A DNA stretch of 64,000 bases, taken from assembly GCF_015709525.1 (NCBI RefSeq), contig NZ_JADNRA010000017.1:1-64000 (forward strand). The letters run 5' to 3'. The stretch comes from Methylocystis sp. L43 (GTDB taxonomy: Bacteria > Pseudomonadota > Alphaproteobacteria > Rhizobiales > Beijerinckiaceae). Made by a program: the position numbers and the translations under genes. This document shows, piece by piece, positions 27,522 through 36,644 of this stretch. Under the pieces are notes generated by a model. That model made no database searches. It saw nothing but the letters and a program-made list of their open reading frames with translations, and had not been told where the DNA came from. Within the stretch, counting starts at the first letter, position 1. Each line of letters begins with the position of its first letter.

Positions 27522-29434
27522 CCGATTCCGCCCTCAGCGTTGCCATGTCCGAATTGACGGAGGCACAGGCTGTCGCCGTCGCTTGGCGCGACGGACCGAT
27601 GTTTGTGTTGGCAGGCCCCGGCTCCGGCAAGACTCGTGTGCTGACCACTCGGGTTGCCAAGCTGCTCGCCGACACCCCGGACCGCTCGTTTCGCGTTCTC
27701 GCCCTGACCTTCACCAACAAGGCCGCCGACGAGATGTCAGGCCGCGTCACCGCACTCGTGCCCGAACAGGAACGGCGCGCGTTGGTCGGAACCTTTCATT
27801 CTTTCTGCATGCAGATGCTGCAACAACACGGCTCGCACATCGGTATCAATCCAGACTTCGCGATCTATTCCCTCGATGTCGACCGTCAGGAAATCCTGCG
27901 AGATGCGATCAAACAGGCGGGTTTGGCAGCCGACGATATTCGTCTCCTCTCGACTATCGACAAACTCAAGTCCCGACTCGTCCAGCCATCAGGGTCGGCG
28001 CGATATTTCCGTGACCCGTCCGATGGAAAGCGCGTCGAGCAGGTTTATACCGCTTACGAGGACGCCCTTACGCGGGCCAATGCCCTGGATTTCGGTTCGC
28101 TCATTGCCCAGGCCCATCGCCTCGTCACGAGCTTTCACGGGATCGCCGTACGTTATCGCAAGACCTACGCTTATTGGATGTTCGACGAATTCCAGGACAC
28201 CACCGACGGGCAATACCAGCTGATCCGCGCGCTGGCGGGTGAAGATTTCAAGAATGTTTTCGCGGTCGCTGACGACGACCAGATCATCTATCAGTGGAAC
28301 GGCGCAAGTTATCAGCAGATCCAGCGGTTTCGAGCCGATTTTAGCCCCCAGGAGCTACAGCTTCCCACAAACTATCGTTGCCCACCAGCAATCGTCGCGG
28401 CGGCTAACCACCTTGTAGTACATAACATTCAGCGCACCACCGCCAAGCAGCCGCTGGAGGCGGGCAAGACCTCGCTACGATATCCTAATGAGCAGCACAT
28501 CCGTGTCCTACGCTATTCCACCGATGAGGTGGAAGCGGCGTCGATCGCGGAGGGCATTTCTAAAATCGATCGTGCCCGGTGGGGCGAAGTAACTGTCCTG
28601 GCACGTACACGCTACCTGCTCGAAAAGCTGCAAGCCGCTCTGACCCGAAAGCAGGTCAGCGCGGTGATCTCCCAACGCCGCGACGATTTCAGGTCGCCTC
28701 AGTTCTTGTGGCTTGCCGCCGTCTTGCGTCAGGCTCTCCGGCCTCTCGATCGCCGCGCGCTCGAAATCCTAACGGGCGCGTTTAATCGCTGGTTCGGCAC
28801 CGATACGCGGGTTGATCTTATCATCACCGCTACTGAACTCACCGAACGATCCTTGCTCGATGAATGGGCCGTCGCGGTGAAAGCGGCCTTGAGCGAAAAC
28901 CCGGGCGCGATTGCCCTGGTGGACCTCGCCGCAAAGTTCGCAAAGGAGCCCACACGATTTAGGTCGTTTATTGAAGCGGTCCTCACAAGAATTCCCGCAC
29001 AAGATGACGAATCCAGCGACATTGCTGAAGATCGTGCGGCCTGGTCCGATTTGGTAAGAAGCATCGGAAAGACCCTCGGCCGCGATGCACCGCTCGAGCA
29101 GTTCCTGCAGGAACTGGCAATTCGTTCTAAAGAAGCTCCTGTCGGAAAGAATACGGTTACGCTTATGACCATTCATGGTGCCAAGGGAAAGGAATTCGAT
29201 CACGTCTATGTGGTGGGTCTCGCAGAGGACATTCTTCCGAGTTTCCAGAGTCTCAAAGCTGGAGAGAACAGCCCGGAGATGGAGGAGGAGCGGAGAAACT
29301 GCTTCGTGGCCATCACCCGCGCGCGCGAATGGCTTTGCCTGTCCTATGCAGACAGTTATCGAGGTTGGGGAAAACAGCCTTCACGTTTCCTGCGCGAAAT
29401 GGGTGTTGATCTTCCCGTTACGCCGGCCGGGTGA
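27518..29434 (+). CDS. gajB: Gabija-type UvrD/Rep-like helicase (GajB-like)
   Basis: 638-residue SF1A helicase: Walker A LAGPGSGKTR (31-40), motif Ia LTFTNKAADEM, motif II FDEFQDTTDGQY (about 222), motif III VADDDQIIYQWNGA (about 250), motif V TLMTIHGAKGKEFDHVYVVG and motif VI RRNCFVAITRARE. In Gabija, GajB senses or produces DNA ends and activates GajA. The start overlaps the gajA stop by 4 bases. It is longer than the best-studied GajB (about 490 residues), with a fuller 2B region. A second in-frame ATG lies at 27545. Confidence 0.88.
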   Translation: MTDSALSVAMSELTEAQAVAVAWRDGPMFVLAGPGSGKTRVLTTRVAKLLADTPDRSFRVLALTFTNKAADEMSGRVTALVPEQERRALVGTFHSFCMQMLQQHGSHIGINPDFAIYSLDVDRQEILRDAIKQAGLAADDIRLLSTIDKLKSRLVQPSGSARYFRDPSDGKRVEQVYTAYEDALTRANALDFGSLIAQAHRLVTSFHGIAVRYRKTYAYWMFDEFQDTTDGQYQLIRALAGEDFKNVFAVADDDQIIYQWNGASYQQIQRFRADFSPQELQLPTNYRCPPAIVAAANHLVVHNIQRTTAKQPLEAGKTSLRYPNEQHIRVLRYSTDEVEAASIAEGISKIDRARWGEVTVLARTRYLLEKLQAALTRKQVSAVISQRRDDFRSPQFLWLAAVLRQALRPLDRRALEILTGAFNRWFGTDTRVDLIITATELTERSLLDEWAVAVKAALSENPGAIALVDLAAKFAKEPTRFRSFIEAVLTRIPAQDDESSDIAEDRAAWSDLVRSIGKTLGRDAPLEQFLQELAIRSKEAPVGKNTVTLMTIHGAKGKEFDHVYVVGLAEDILPSFQSLKAGENSPEMEEERRNCFVAITRAREWLCLSYADSYRGWGKQPSRFLREMGVDLPVTPAG

Positions 29435-29482
29435 GCTTTCAATTGTGGAGTTTTTTCTGCGTTATCGATTGACGTCGGGGAT

Positions 29483-30931
29483 ATGAAGAAGCGAGTGAGA
29501 AATGCGCGACAGAGTCGAGCCGGCGTCATTGCCGTCGAACAGGCTTGTAACCGGCTTGACCTTATCTGGCGCAATCTGCTGGAGGAGGATGTCGGGGTTG
29601 ACGGGACGATCGAGATCGCGCTCGGCGAATTCCCGACGGGAAAGCTCGTCGGTGCCCAGATCAAGTCGGGCATGAGTTACATCCGGTCGGAGACATCGAC
29701 CTCCTTCAGATTCTATCCAGACAGTAATGACCTCGCCTACTGGCGCGAGCTGTCGATCCCGCTCATCCTATTCGTACACCATCCCGGTGAAGACCGCGTT
29801 TATTGGGTGGACATCACCCACCATGTCGAGTGCCGCGGCGACGATCCGTTGGGCGCTAGCTACATAGAATTTTCGAAGAACAACCAGGTCGACGCCGCGT
29901 TCGAAACCTATCTTCACGGACGGTTCGACTTGGTCGTGTACAGCGACGACCAGTATGCGCAGTTGCGCCACGAACTTGAGACGCTGGTGCACACAGATGG
30001 CAGCGGTGGCGGAACGGTGAGCGTCAGCGCCCTAGATCTCTTTGTCGAGGGTCTATGGGGTCTTTGCAGCAAGCTGCAGTTTCATTCGAGCCTTCTCGCG
30101 GACATCATCCGCAAGTCAGTTCGGGACCGAGAGGGTGCGGTTCCTATCACGTACACCTTCGACCGGGCTGTCCTCTACCCATTCTTTTCTCGCTATTTCA
30201 GTCTCCTGACCAGGCATCATCTCGCGCTGATCGACAGTGCCGACATCAACAATTCGCTATACGCCAAGCTCGAATACCCCGCCTTCATCGCCGTCCTCAC
30301 CACAAACGGACGACGGTTCGTCAAATATCTCCGGTCCACAGGGCGCGAGAATGTCCATGACAACCAGTTTCTCAGCCTTACGGCGCGTCCACATGTGCAA
30401 ATCGAAGTCTATTCGAGCTTCGAACAAGTGGGCGGTCGCGCAAATTTCGGTCCGTTCACCGATGTCCTCGCGATCCGCTTCAATCCCTATCTCGACTATT
30501 ACGAACTAACGCACATCTGTCGCTCATCACCGGAGGAGCAGCCAGTAGAGGTCGTCGACCAGACGGTCCATTATCACGAGCTGCGCGAGTACATCGCTAA
30601 TCGGTTCGATGACGTCGACAAGGACAATCTCCTGTTCCGCTATCTCGACATACCGCTCAGCCCGCTTATCTGCTGGCTGGAAAGTTGGAACCCTAACCCG
30701 AGCGAGATGCCGACCAAGGAACTGCGCGGAAAGTCGGTCACCGATTGGGCAGGGCTTCATGACGAGATGATGGCGATCATGCCGGGTTCGGCAACGGTCA
30801 CGGAGCCGCCGGAGATGGCTTTCCCTATTGAAGTTCTCGCCAGCGGGGAAAGACTGGCCAGAACTCCTGGCCTAGCCCGCCGCAAGCTTGCCCGAGGGCC
30901 CTTAGGAATGGGGCTTAAGCCTCCAATTTAG
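29483..30931 (+). CDS. DUF4365-domain protein, predicted PD-(D/E)xK nuclease
   Basis: 482 residues. The N-terminal 150 match the DUF4365 pattern: E19/Q20 in the first helix, then NLLEEDVGVDGTIEI with D40, and GKLVGAQIKSG with Q59-x-K61, the layout of a PD-(D/E)xK core (the Q variant occurs in the family). The rest, about 330 residues, is mixed alpha/beta with no domain I can name. It starts 48 bp after gajB on the same strand with no terminator between, so it is probably the third gene of this defence operon. DUF4365 proteins often lie in defence loci. Its role with Gabija is inferred. Confidence 0.75.
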   Translation: MKKRVRNARQSRAGVIAVEQACNRLDLIWRNLLEEDVGVDGTIEIALGEFPTGKLVGAQIKSGMSYIRSETSTSFRFYPDSNDLAYWRELSIPLILFVHHPGEDRVYWVDITHHVECRGDDPLGASYIEFSKNNQVDAAFETYLHGRFDLVVYSDDQYAQLRHELETLVHTDGSGGGTVSVSALDLFVEGLWGLCSKLQFHSSLLADIIRKSVRDREGAVPITYTFDRAVLYPFFSRYFSLLTRHHLALIDSADINNSLYAKLEYPAFIAVLTTNGRRFVKYLRSTGRENVHDNQFLSLTARPHVQIEVYSSFEQVGGRANFGPFTDVLAIRFNPYLDYYELTHICRSSPEEQPVEVVDQTVHYHELREYIANRFDDVDKDNLLFRYLDIPLSPLICWLESWNPNPSEMPTKELRGKSVTDWAGLHDEMMAIMPGSATVTEPPEMAFPIEVLASGERLARTPGLARRKLARGPLGMGLKPPI

Positions 30932-31394
30932 CTGGAGAGATCTTGCTGATTGCCGCGACGGATGGCAGCTGTCTCCCGATTGGTTCCTAAAACGGCCTGT
31001 CCGGAAATGGACCCAGCGGTCGCTCGGGTCGGGGCAATCAACATATCCGGAAGCGGACGCTCCAGGGCTCGCTTTGGGTCAAACTGAGACATTAGTGGTC
31101 GGTCCGCCGCGACTCTGGCATTGGCGCGTCCATGAGATTGACCGAGGTGTAGTTCAGTTCTCTAGAATCGCAAATCGATCAGCGAGGCGCGCGGACTCTT
31201 CCGGGCAGACGTTGCGCAGCGGCTCCACGCCAGCCATGCTGCATCATCTGCCGGCGCTGCCGATGCGCATCGCGCATGATCGCCGCCTTGTCTCATAATG
31301 GCCGATTGGTCTGAGTAAGCTGTCGGGCTTCACGTCTCGCCACCGTCGTCGGTAGCCGTGAAGCTGAGCCCGTTGAAGCCCTGAAGGGCTTTCG
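30932..31394. other. 463 bp without a supportable gene, after the Gabija operon
   Basis: A 74-codon plus frame (31074-31298) has no domain and no good start. I see no terminator after the DUF4365 gene. Probably the boundary between cargo and phage-like modules. Confidence 0.4.
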
Positions 31395-31688
31395 TTAGCC
31401 GCCTCTGCAACGCAGGATCGTTCGCGGCACGGTCAGCCGCTCAGGACCACACAGCTCGCGCCGCCCGTGCAATGCGCTTCTTGAAGATCGCGCACGATCC
31501 TCCAATCCGAACGCTTCGGCGTCTTCCCGTGGCTCGCGCGACCAACAGCGCGTCTTGCCGGAGGCCATCAAGCCAAAGGCGTATATCAATTCCGGCCCGG
31601 CGAAGCGCCCCCACAAAAGCGGCGGATGGACGCCCAGATCTTCCGCCTCTCGCAAGATGATGCGACGTTCAATCGCGACGGCGTTCAT
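31395..31688 (-). CDS. small hypothetical protein of the phage-like module
   Basis: 97 residues from an ATG at 31688 with a very good ribosome binding site (aggagcaggaga). The first half, IILREAEDLGVHPPLLWGRF then AGPELIYAFGLMASGK, reads like a real helical protein; the second half is Arg/Ser-rich and may be out of frame with the original sequence. The frame stays open upstream to 32027, but that part is low complexity and not coding in my view. Confidence 0.5.
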   Translation of the reverse strand: MNAVAIERRIILREAEDLGVHPPLLWGRFAGPELIYAFGLMASGKTRCWSREPREDAEAFGLEDRARSSRSALHGRRELCGPERLTVPRTILRCRGG

Positions 31689-31845
31689 TCTCCTGCTCCT
31701 TACGAAATCGGACCGGGACCAGCGGCGCGGTTGATGACACGCCTGCCGGTCCCGACCCTTTTCGTCCGGCGGAGGGACGAACGACCGCCGGACGTTCCGC
31801 GCAGGAAGACGGAGGTCAAACCGCGCGGAAACTCCCTTCAATGTC

Positions 31846-31884
31846 GCCGGGATCGGGGTGGAAGCCTGACACCCCGATCCCGGC
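31846..31884. repeat. strong hairpin in the phage-like module
   Basis: Perfect 15-bp inverted repeat (gccgggatcggggtg and its complement) with a 9-base loop. No long T-run on either side. It lies between two minus-strand genes and may be a transcript end or processing signal. Confidence 0.6.
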
Positions 31885-32051
31885 TTTGCCCGGCGAGCCT
31901 GCTCCACAAGCGCCGAGCGGTCCGCGTGCAGGGCGAGACGCCCACCGCGCGCGGAAACTTCGAATTGCGCCCGCCCCGAGACGCCGCGCCTCGAACGCCC
32001 CGGAGCGGACTGGTCGTCGCCGGGCATGGGGGCGGCGGCGGCGACGTTTTC

Positions 32052-32090
32052 TTTCCCGCGATGAGGAGCCGCGAGAAAGAAACCATCAAC
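32052..32090 (-). terminator. possible hairpin terminator at the end of the coiled-coil gene
   Basis: Arms tttctttctcgcg and cgcgggaaagaaa with a 9-base loop, starting at the stop codon of the gene that ends at 32086. T-rich stem but no T tail. Confidence 0.4.
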
Positions 32091-32733
32091 TCATCTTCGC
32101 GTCGGCGTCGCCGCATAACGCGCTGAACCATTCACGATGACGCTCGCCGCCGGGCGCACGTTCAATCGAGTTTGGCGAGCACCACGGCTGTTGCAGAAAG
32201 GATTCGATCGCCTGTCGACCTAGGCTTGCATGAGGCAACATGTGCGCGACCGCAATCAAGGTCGCCGACTCGGAAAGCACGGCTTGTCGTGCAGTTTCGG
32301 CGCGCGCGAGCATCGGCGTAACGTCAATCTCAGCGGCGGCGACTCGGCGCGCAGCGTCCGCGACACGATGCTTTGACATATCGAGCGCGATCAAACGCGC
32401 TTCGATCGCCTCTTCGGCGCTTTTGCGGGCGGCGCGCCAAACAGCGATCTCGACTTCCGCTTCGTCGAGCTGCTTGCGCAGTTCGTCGACAGGGCTTTCC
32501 GTGATGACGTCGAGCCCGCCGGCAAGGCTGGCGATGAATGCGTCCGTCGAACCCGGCGCATCTTGTTCGGCTTCCTCAATCGCGCGTTCGAGCGCGCCGA
32601 CCTTGCCGGCGGCGTCGGACCATTTTGTTTCCGCGTGGTGCGCGGCACGTTTCGCCTCGTCCAGCGCGCGCTCTGCGAAGGTCTGCGACTCAATTTCTTG
32701 TCGCAGGCATTGGCGTTCGACTGATGCTGACAT
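32086..32733 (-). CDS. coiled-coil protein of the phage-like module
   Basis: 215 residues, almost wholly helical with heptads rich in Ala, Glu, Arg (ERALDEAKRAAHHAETK, LDEAEVEIAVWRAARKSAEE). Could be a scaffold-like or accessory phage protein, but coiled coils are not diagnostic. It starts 13 bp after the gene at 32746-33321 and is probably co-transcribed with it and with terL. Confidence 0.6.
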   Translation of the reverse strand: MSASVERQCLRQEIESQTFAERALDEAKRAAHHAETKWSDAAGKVGALERAIEEAEQDAPGSTDAFIASLAGGLDVITESPVDELRKQLDEAEVEIAVWRAARKSAEEAIEARLIALDMSKHRVADAARRVAAAEIDVTPMLARAETARQAVLSESATLIAVAHMLPHASLGRQAIESFLQQPWCSPNSIERAPGGERHREWFSALCGDADAKMS

Positions 32734-32745
32734 TGTGTGCCCTCT

Positions 32746-33321
32746 TTAGGCTTGCCGGATGCGCATCGCGCCGGGAAAGCGCCGGGCGTAGCCATCAATA
32801 TCCGGCGTTACTTGGCGCTGCGGCTCCGGCGTGCAAACCGGCTCGATTTTGATTCTCGCAGCGGACGGGAAACGCGCGGCATAAGCGATCTTCGCGTTCT
32901 TCGCGTCTTCGCCGATATCTTCGGGGCTGTTCGACGCGGCGCGTTGCTTTTTCGACGGCTGCGTCAGAATTTGTTTGACCGCCGCCAATTCGGTCGGCAG
33001 CAATTTCATTTCGAGAAGCGCCATAACGCGATCGACGACGCTCTGATCGACGCCGTTCGACGTTTCGTTTTTCGTGCCGTCTTCTTCGACAGCGTTCTTC
33101 ATTTTTCTCTTCAGTTCAGGAACGGCGACGTCACAAGTGAGGTCGCCCGATGTTGCGCGACAGACAGCGCCGACAACATCATCGAGACGGTCGGCGATGT
33201 TTCCGTCATCGCAGCCGATGAAAAACGGCGTGCAGTCAAGAGCGAAGCCCGGTCGCAGTTTCGGCGTGAGAAACTGACGCAAAGCGCGATGGGCCTTTTC
33301 GGTTTTCGTGTTGCGGATCAT
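32746..33321 (-). CDS. hypothetical protein downstream of terL
   Basis: 191 residues, no signal or membrane segment. The N-terminal half has one compact stretch (DCTPFFIGCDDGNIADRLDD), the C-terminal half is charged and Pro/Arg-rich (AARFPSAARIKIEP and YARRFPGAMRIRQA look like a repeated xARRFPxAxRI motif). Not recognised. Position after terL would fit a portal or capsid gene in a phage, but it is far too small for either. Confidence 0.55.
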   Translation of the reverse strand: MIRNTKTEKAHRALRQFLTPKLRPGFALDCTPFFIGCDDGNIADRLDDVVGAVCRATSGDLTCDVAVPELKRKMKNAVEEDGTKNETSNGVDQSVVDRVMALLEMKLLPTELAAVKQILTQPSKKQRAASNSPEDIGEDAKNAKIAYAARFPSAARIKIEPVCTPEPQRQVTPDIDGYARRFPGAMRIRQA

Positions 33322-33349
33322 TGGACTATTCCTTCTGTTTTGAGTTGCA

Positions 33350-34855
33350 TCACATCGGGACGATCGGGACGCCGTTGCGCCTCGGGCGATTGTCGTGTCG
33401 CTCGCCGAGCCGTTGCCTGACGTAAGGCGACGGCTGCCCCGCCAGTTCGATCATTCGTTGCGTTGGGCGGAAGGCGCGCTTGCCGGCGGCGGCCAGCAGC
33501 AACGCGCCGCAAACGGCGTTGGCGACGTCATCATGACCGCCCGGCGGATGATCGATTGAGTCACGACCGCCGCGCGTCGTTCGACGTTCCAAACTAATGA
33601 GCTGGTTCACGAGTTTCGGATGGTCGAGCAATTCGCAACGCTGGCCGTTGTAGAGCGGAATTGAGTCCTTGTAGATTTCGACCTTCGGCTTCTCGGCGCT
33701 CTCGTATTTGATGCCGTAGCTCTTAAAACGGTCGGTCGGCCATTCGCCGGCATACTTGTCGCCGCGCACGGAATGCAGCCCGTAAGACTTCAACGTCTCC
33801 GCGAAGTCGGCGCAGACTTGGTCGGGTGAGAACGGCGGTTTAGCGGCGCGGATGCAATCGACGATGACGATATTGTTTTCGCGATGACAGATCGCGAGCG
33901 TCATGTCGTCGCTCGACCCTCCAGAGGGGTCGGCGAACGCTAAATATCGCACGCCCGACATGGGCGGGATTTCGAAGCGGTTGGGAATGACGCACGCTTC
34001 GACGACTTCTCGCGGAAGGAACGCGTCGATATCATTTCTGAAATCGCCATACCACTCTGCTTGCGCCGATTGGGGATCACGTTCGACGGCGCGGTCGATA
34101 GTTTTCTGCGGCACCGTCTCGTTGAACTGCCGCGTCGCGCCCTTGGCGACGATGATCTGCGCGTCGCCTTTGTCGCCGTAGTGCTTCGCAAACATTGAAT
34201 AGCCGAAACCGGCTTTGCGATAGGGCGAGCCAATCGTGTAGAGCTGGCCCTGTGTCGTCACGGTGCCGGGACGAATGGCGTCGATGATTTCGAAGTCCGG
34301 GTTGGCGCTATCTTCCGAGCGCCAGAAATTGATCTCGTCTGCGCAGACGATGATGTAAGACGGCCCGCGCAATCCTCTAAAATCGGCAGGACGCACTTCG
34401 ATCTCGACGGCGTTCGATAGTGACAGACTGAGCTGCGTGCGACCGACGATCATCTTGCGCAGCGCTGGCGATTGATCGATTGCGCCTTCGATGTAGCGCA
34501 GCATGATTCTCGCCTGCTTCATATTCTCGGCGATCAGCAACGCGACGCCTGTCTCGCCGGGAGACAAGCGGTCGGAGTAATCGCACAAGCAGGCCGCATA
34601 GGTGATCAGCGCGGCGAGGCCGGAACTCTTGCCGGAGCGGCGGCCGGCGAAGACGTGTGCTTCCTCGCAGCGTATGCCGGGCGAGACCTCGCGACCAGTG
34701 AGCGTGCGCCAATGCGTCATTTCGCTGGCCGTCAAAGGTTCGCCTTGGCTGGCGAGAAGAAGCGCACGCATCGCCTCACGAGTCGGGCCGCCCATGACGC
34801 CGCCGAGCAGGCTCGGGTCTTCGAGGGCTTGGCGAAGTGAGACGAGCGGCTTCAT
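33350..34855 (-). CDS. terL: phage terminase large subunit (TerL)
   Basis: About 501 residues. ATPase half: Walker A AGRRSGKSS (about 52-60) and Walker B YIIVCADEINFW (about 165-176). Nuclease half of RNase H fold: FADPSGGSSDDMTLAI (about 304) with first Asp, and GHDDVANAV (about 440) with the last metal-binding Asp. The motor packages DNA into procapsids. The frame allows a TTG at 34861, but the ATG at 34855 follows the upstream stop directly. TerL without head genes nearby points to a satellite that exploits another phage's capsid, or to deletion of the head module. Confidence 0.88.
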   Translation of the reverse strand: MKPLVSLRQALEDPSLLGGVMGGPTREAMRALLLASQGEPLTASEMTHWRTLTGREVSPGIRCEEAHVFAGRRSGKSSGLAALITYAACLCDYSDRLSPGETGVALLIAENMKQARIMLRYIEGAIDQSPALRKMIVGRTQLSLSLSNAVEIEVRPADFRGLRGPSYIIVCADEINFWRSEDSANPDFEIIDAIRPGTVTTQGQLYTIGSPYRKAGFGYSMFAKHYGDKGDAQIIVAKGATRQFNETVPQKTIDRAVERDPQSAQAEWYGDFRNDIDAFLPREVVEACVIPNRFEIPPMSGVRYLAFADPSGGSSDDMTLAICHRENNIVIVDCIRAAKPPFSPDQVCADFAETLKSYGLHSVRGDKYAGEWPTDRFKSYGIKYESAEKPKVEIYKDSIPLYNGQRCELLDHPKLVNQLISLERRTTRGGRDSIDHPPGGHDDVANAVCGALLLAAAGKRAFRPTQRMIELAGQPSPYVRQRLGERHDNRPRRNGVPIVPM

Positions 34856-34857
34856 CG

Positions 34858-35154
34858 TCAATGGCCTCGCATGTCGGACGGCCGCCAGTCTCCGATCGCT
34901 TGCGTCGTGAGCCAGCGGTAGGCGATGCGCGCTCGAACGCGGGCCGTCATGCGCCGGCGCAGGGCCTCACGGGCGGGGGGTTCGCGCCAGACTCCGCGGG
35001 GGCAGCTTAACCATTCAGCGCAGCGGGCCGTGGCCAAGCGGGCCTCATCGCGCGAGTTGGCGAAGATGGCGGCCGCGCGGGCGAGGTCGTCGTTCGACCA
35101 TTGAACGAAAGCGTCGCCGAGAGCTTCGCCGGTATGTGGGAGGGCGGCCGTCAT
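34858..35154 (-). CDS. small protein between terS and terL
   Basis: 98 residues, overlapping the terS stop by 4 bases (ATGA) and ending 2 bases before the terL ATG, so tightly coupled with both. Helical, Arg-rich C-terminal half (EALRRRMTARVRARIAYRWL). Not recognised; a packaging accessory role follows only from position. Confidence 0.6.
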   Translation of the reverse strand: MTAALPHTGEALGDAFVQWSNDDLARAAAIFANSRDEARLATARCAEWLSCPRGVWREPPAREALRRRMTARVRARIAYRWLTTQAIGDWRPSDMRGH

Positions 35155-35696
35155 TCTGGCGTCTCCTCGCCGGCAAGGGCGTCAGAACGCGGCTGCGGGG
35201 CGGGATGGGCGCGCGAAGCGCCGTTTGTCGCTACGGGAGGGCCTTCCGGCGGCTTCGACGCTGTGGCGGCGCTCGCTGCAGCTTTGGCGGCATAGCCGGC
35301 GACGATGTCGGCGAGTGTGGGCGTAACGTCGCGCACGGCTCGGTCTAAGCCTATCGTCTCGGATATCCTCCGAACGTGGCTACTCAATCTCGCGAGCAAA
35401 TCGACGTCGATCTCTTCGCCGTTCGCGAGCTGAACCTCCATCTTCTCGCATTCTAGGATCAGAGCTGCACAGCGCCTGATTAAGCTCAGGCGCAATTCGG
35501 TGAGGTTTTCGAGGCCGCCGGCCTCATTGGCGAGCATCCCGACCATGTCACGGTAACGTCTAGCCCAAGGCGACCTACCGTCCGCTGCGATGAAGAGCGA
35601 GCCGACTGTCACAGGCCCGCCTCGTAGGCGTGCATTCGTGACGCGGCTTCTAGCGGCGGCCTTCAAAAGTCCGTTCGGTGCGCTGTTCGTGCTCAT
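35151..35696 (-). CDS. putative terminase small subunit
   Basis: 181 residues. GRSPWARRYRDMVGMLANE and LTELRLSLIRRCAALILE, then LARLSSHVRRISETIGLDR, resemble small phage proteins found right before TerL in rhizobial phages and islands, where they are read as TerS-like. The C-terminus is Ala/Pro-rich and probably disordered. First gene of the packaging operon. Confidence 0.6.
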   Translation of the reverse strand: MSTNSAPNGLLKAAARSRVTNARLRGGPVTVGSLFIAADGRSPWARRYRDMVGMLANEAGGLENLTELRLSLIRRCAALILECEKMEVQLANGEEIDVDLLARLSSHVRRISETIGLDRAVRDVTPTLADIVAGYAAKAAASAATASKPPEGPPVATNGASRAHPAPQPRSDALAGEETPE

Positions 35697-35804
35697 TTAT
35701 CATACGTAGTGCGGGCGTTACGCGATGTGAATGGTATTAACATTGACCGCCAGACCCAGGATTTTGAGACGTCCGGCGGCGCGGCTTGTGTCCCTCACAG
35801 TGCC

Positions 35805-36521
35805 TCATCCCTCGCGCGGAACGCCTAGAGATTGTGGGAAGCCCGGAATTGCTGGCGTTCGATGGCGGCGACGGAATGCTGATGGAGCAGTTGCACAGCG
35901 ATTTTCGTGGCGTTGAGGTTGGCGCTTTTGAGGGTCTGGGCGGAGAAAAATCCCGACCAGTCCGCTTCTAGCCCAGGACATTTGAGGCTTCGAGGCTTCG
36001 AGGCGACCCAAGGGTTTTCGAGGTGGCGGCGCTGGGCGGAGAAAAAGCTGGGCGATGCTGCCTGTTTCGCCCTTGCTCCCGGTTACTTTTGGCCCGGTTT
36101 TCCGTAGTCGACGCCTGGGCGCTTTTTGCGTACTCTCCCAAGCCTTGACCAAGCTATCTGCCTCACCTAACCGATAATACAGCCAATCATAAACCTGATA
36201 CTTGTAAATCTTGCCGTGGTTATAAGCCTGCACGGAAGACATATAAGCGATATAGCGCGCCTGCCTAGACACGCTGTTCCACAGAAATCGTGCACTTGAG
36301 CGTCGGCTATCAACTTGATCCAAGCAATAGTTCATCGCTGCCACGCTGGTATGGAAATTAGTGTGATTTAAATCGGCCCGACAAAGCATCTGCGTTTCGA
36401 ATTCCGGGAACTCGTCTTTATAATCATCGGGAACAGGAGGAGGTTGACTTGCATCTACTCCTCCAAACGCTTCGCTAAGGAAAGCAACAGATAGCGTAAG
36501 CGCCAGAGCTGTACGTTTCAT
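35805..36521 (-). CDS. exported protein with degenerate C-terminal half
   Basis: 238 residues from an ATG preceded by AAGGAG. A signal peptide (MKRTALALTLSVAFLSEAFGG) and a mature part of about 110 residues with two cysteines (QMLCRADLNHTNF, AMNYCLDQVDSR) look genuine. From about residue 135 the sequence becomes Pro/Arg/Lys-rich with near repeats (IAQLFLRPAPPP and VGIFLRPDPQKR), as if the true stop were lost. Exported proteins are unusual between packaging and replication genes, so this may be a cargo gene. Confidence 0.55.
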   Translation of the reverse strand: MKRTALALTLSVAFLSEAFGGVDASQPPPVPDDYKDEFPEFETQMLCRADLNHTNFHTSVAAMNYCLDQVDSRRSSARFLWNSVSRQARYIAYMSSVQAYNHGKIYKYQVYDWLYYRLGEADSLVKAWESTQKAPRRRLRKTGPKVTGSKGETGSIAQLFLRPAPPPRKPLGRLEASKPQMSWARSGLVGIFLRPDPQKRQPQRHENRCATAPSAFRRRHRTPAIPGFPQSLGVPREG

Positions 36522-36644
36522 AATGAATCTCCTTGCTGTTTACCGGAACAGCCGGCCTCTTCGCTCGTCTGCCCCATCGGCCGTTAGGCCGCCAATCGAT
36601 CGTCCTCGGGCGGCTCAATCCATCTGCGCGCAATGCGGGCTCTT

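Noticed and set aside
31689-32027. Upstream part of the minus frame ending at 31395
   Set aside because: Low complexity, includes a 15-bp hairpin, and a strong ribosome binding site marks the ATG at 31688 as start.
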